Shown: positions 63,742 through 64,000 of the stretch, piece after piece | How the letters are laid out: every line of letters begins with the position of its first letter | Position numbering within the stretch: position 1 is the stretch's first letter | Source of the DNA: Pseudomonas sp. ADAK18 | Lineage (GTDB): Bacteria > Pseudomonadota > Gammaproteobacteria > Pseudomonadales > Pseudomonadaceae | NCBI RefSeq assembly: GCF_012935695.1 | Contig: NZ_CP052859.1 | Coordinates: 5,001,001 to 5,065,000 of the forward strand | Length of the DNA: 64,000 bases | Direction of reading: 5' to 3' | Position numbers and translations under genes: made by a program | Notes under the pieces: model-generated | Seen by the model: the letters and a program-made list of their open reading frames with translations, nothing else | What the model was told of the DNA's origin: nothing | Database searches by the model: none

Positions 63742-64000
63742 TTACTCCTCGCTGCGGAACTCCAACTCCACCATCAAGTCGTCTGCCAGGGTTTCCAGGG
63801 CTGCCTGCAAGGTTTCCAGCGGCAAGGTCAGCGGCACCGCCAGCAAGGCCTCTGCGTGGAACAACAGGTCGCTGCTCATGGGTGCCGGGCGTACGTCGGT
63901 GATCAAGCGTTCCAGGTTGACGCCCTGCTTGCTCAGCAACGCCGTGATATCGCGAACGATCCCCGGACGATCATTGCCCACCAACTCCATGGCAATGGGT
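63742..64000 (-). CDS. ACT-domain protein, GcvR-like (5' end outside window)
   Basis: The frame is open from the window edge; 85 C-terminal residues are visible. The last ACT domain (MELVGNDRPGIVRDITALLSKQGVN...) matches glycine-cleavage repressor-type GcvR proteins, which have two tandem ACT domains. The true start is beyond 64000; a Met at 63990 is internal because the upstream codons continue the family pattern. The role is probably amino-acid-responsive regulation. The stop is followed by a 223-bp gap to rarD with no gene. Confidence 0.85.
   Translation of the reverse strand, partial: PIAMELVGNDRPGIVRDITALLSKQGVNLERLITDVRPAPMSSDLLFHAEALLAVPLTLPLETLQAALETLADDLMVELEFRSEE

Overview
The window is chromosomal DNA from a Pseudomonas of the fluorescens/putida lineage. 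The inference rests on GC-rich coding DNA, gene content and gene order: rpsU-dnaG-rpoD, pqqFABCDE beside davBA, bioBFHCD, and prkA-yeaH-ycgB next to cca/folK/folB/plsY/tsaD. From memory this order closely matches P. putida KT2440. No prophage, integron or CRISPR array is visible. The mobile DNA consists of one IS110-family element and several REP/REPIN-type repeats. The window opens inside apaG and closes inside an ACT-domain (GcvR-like) gene.

Layout. 1-1.6 kb: apaG(partial)-apaH-glpE. 1.9-6.8 kb: stress operon prkA, yeaH-like (DUF444) and ycgB/SpoVR, ending in a terminator whose 3' arm also carries the ribosome-binding site of cca. 6.8-10.6 kb: cca, folK/folB, plsY and tsaD. 10.8-15.4 kb: the macromolecular-synthesis genes rpsU, dnaG and rpoD. 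15.5-19.3 kb: a 1247-aa periplasmic-sensor/PAS/GGDEF/EAL protein followed by a CAU-anticodon tRNA. 19.4-23.7 kb: lemA plus a GIDE-domain membrane protein, an orphan small membrane protein and an ABC1 kinase. 23.8-26.5 kb: an amidase/VOC pair diverging from a LysR regulator. 26.6-27.3 kb: a hicAB toxin-antitoxin cassette between two copies of the same terminator. 27.5-31 kb: PQQ glucose dehydrogenase (gcd) diverging from an orphan sugar-binding protein. 31-34.1 kb: an Lrp-type regulator and the lysine catabolic genes davB-davA. 34.2-40 kb: pqqF and pqqABCDE, which make the cofactor of the gcd product. 40-43.5 kb: a Pmp3-like microprotein, a RelE/XRE toxin-antitoxin pair with a perfect palindromic operator, and a class III aminotransferase diverging from a LysR gene. 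43.8-52.4 kb: three paralogous ~600-aa acyl-CoA dehydrogenases interspersed with a membrane diguanylate cyclase and the IS110/IS1111-type element. 52.6-57.8 kb: a small flagellar-rod-like protein, the biotin operon bioBFHCD, and comF. 58.5-64 kb: modE, phoX, srkA, rarD and the partial GcvR-like gene.

How it fits together. pqqFABCDE supplies PQQ to periplasmic Gcd. davB/davA convert L-lysine to 5-aminovalerate. bioBFHCD is a complete pimeloyl-to-biotin pathway with a predicted BirA operator over the bioB -35 element. The acyl-CoA dehydrogenases probably serve inducible acyl or aryl-alkanoyl beta-oxidation, and one has tandem PsrA-like boxes. The diguanylate cyclase has a perfect CRP/Vfr-type palindrome upstream, suggesting a cAMP to c-di-GMP link.

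Nothing here is a clearly undescribed large system. The best leads are the probable guide (bridge/seek) RNA in the 3' end of the IS element, the CRP-type site before the GGDEF gene, the shared terminator/ribosome-binding hairpin at cca, the orphan binding protein opposite gcd, and the flagellar-rod-like microprotein.
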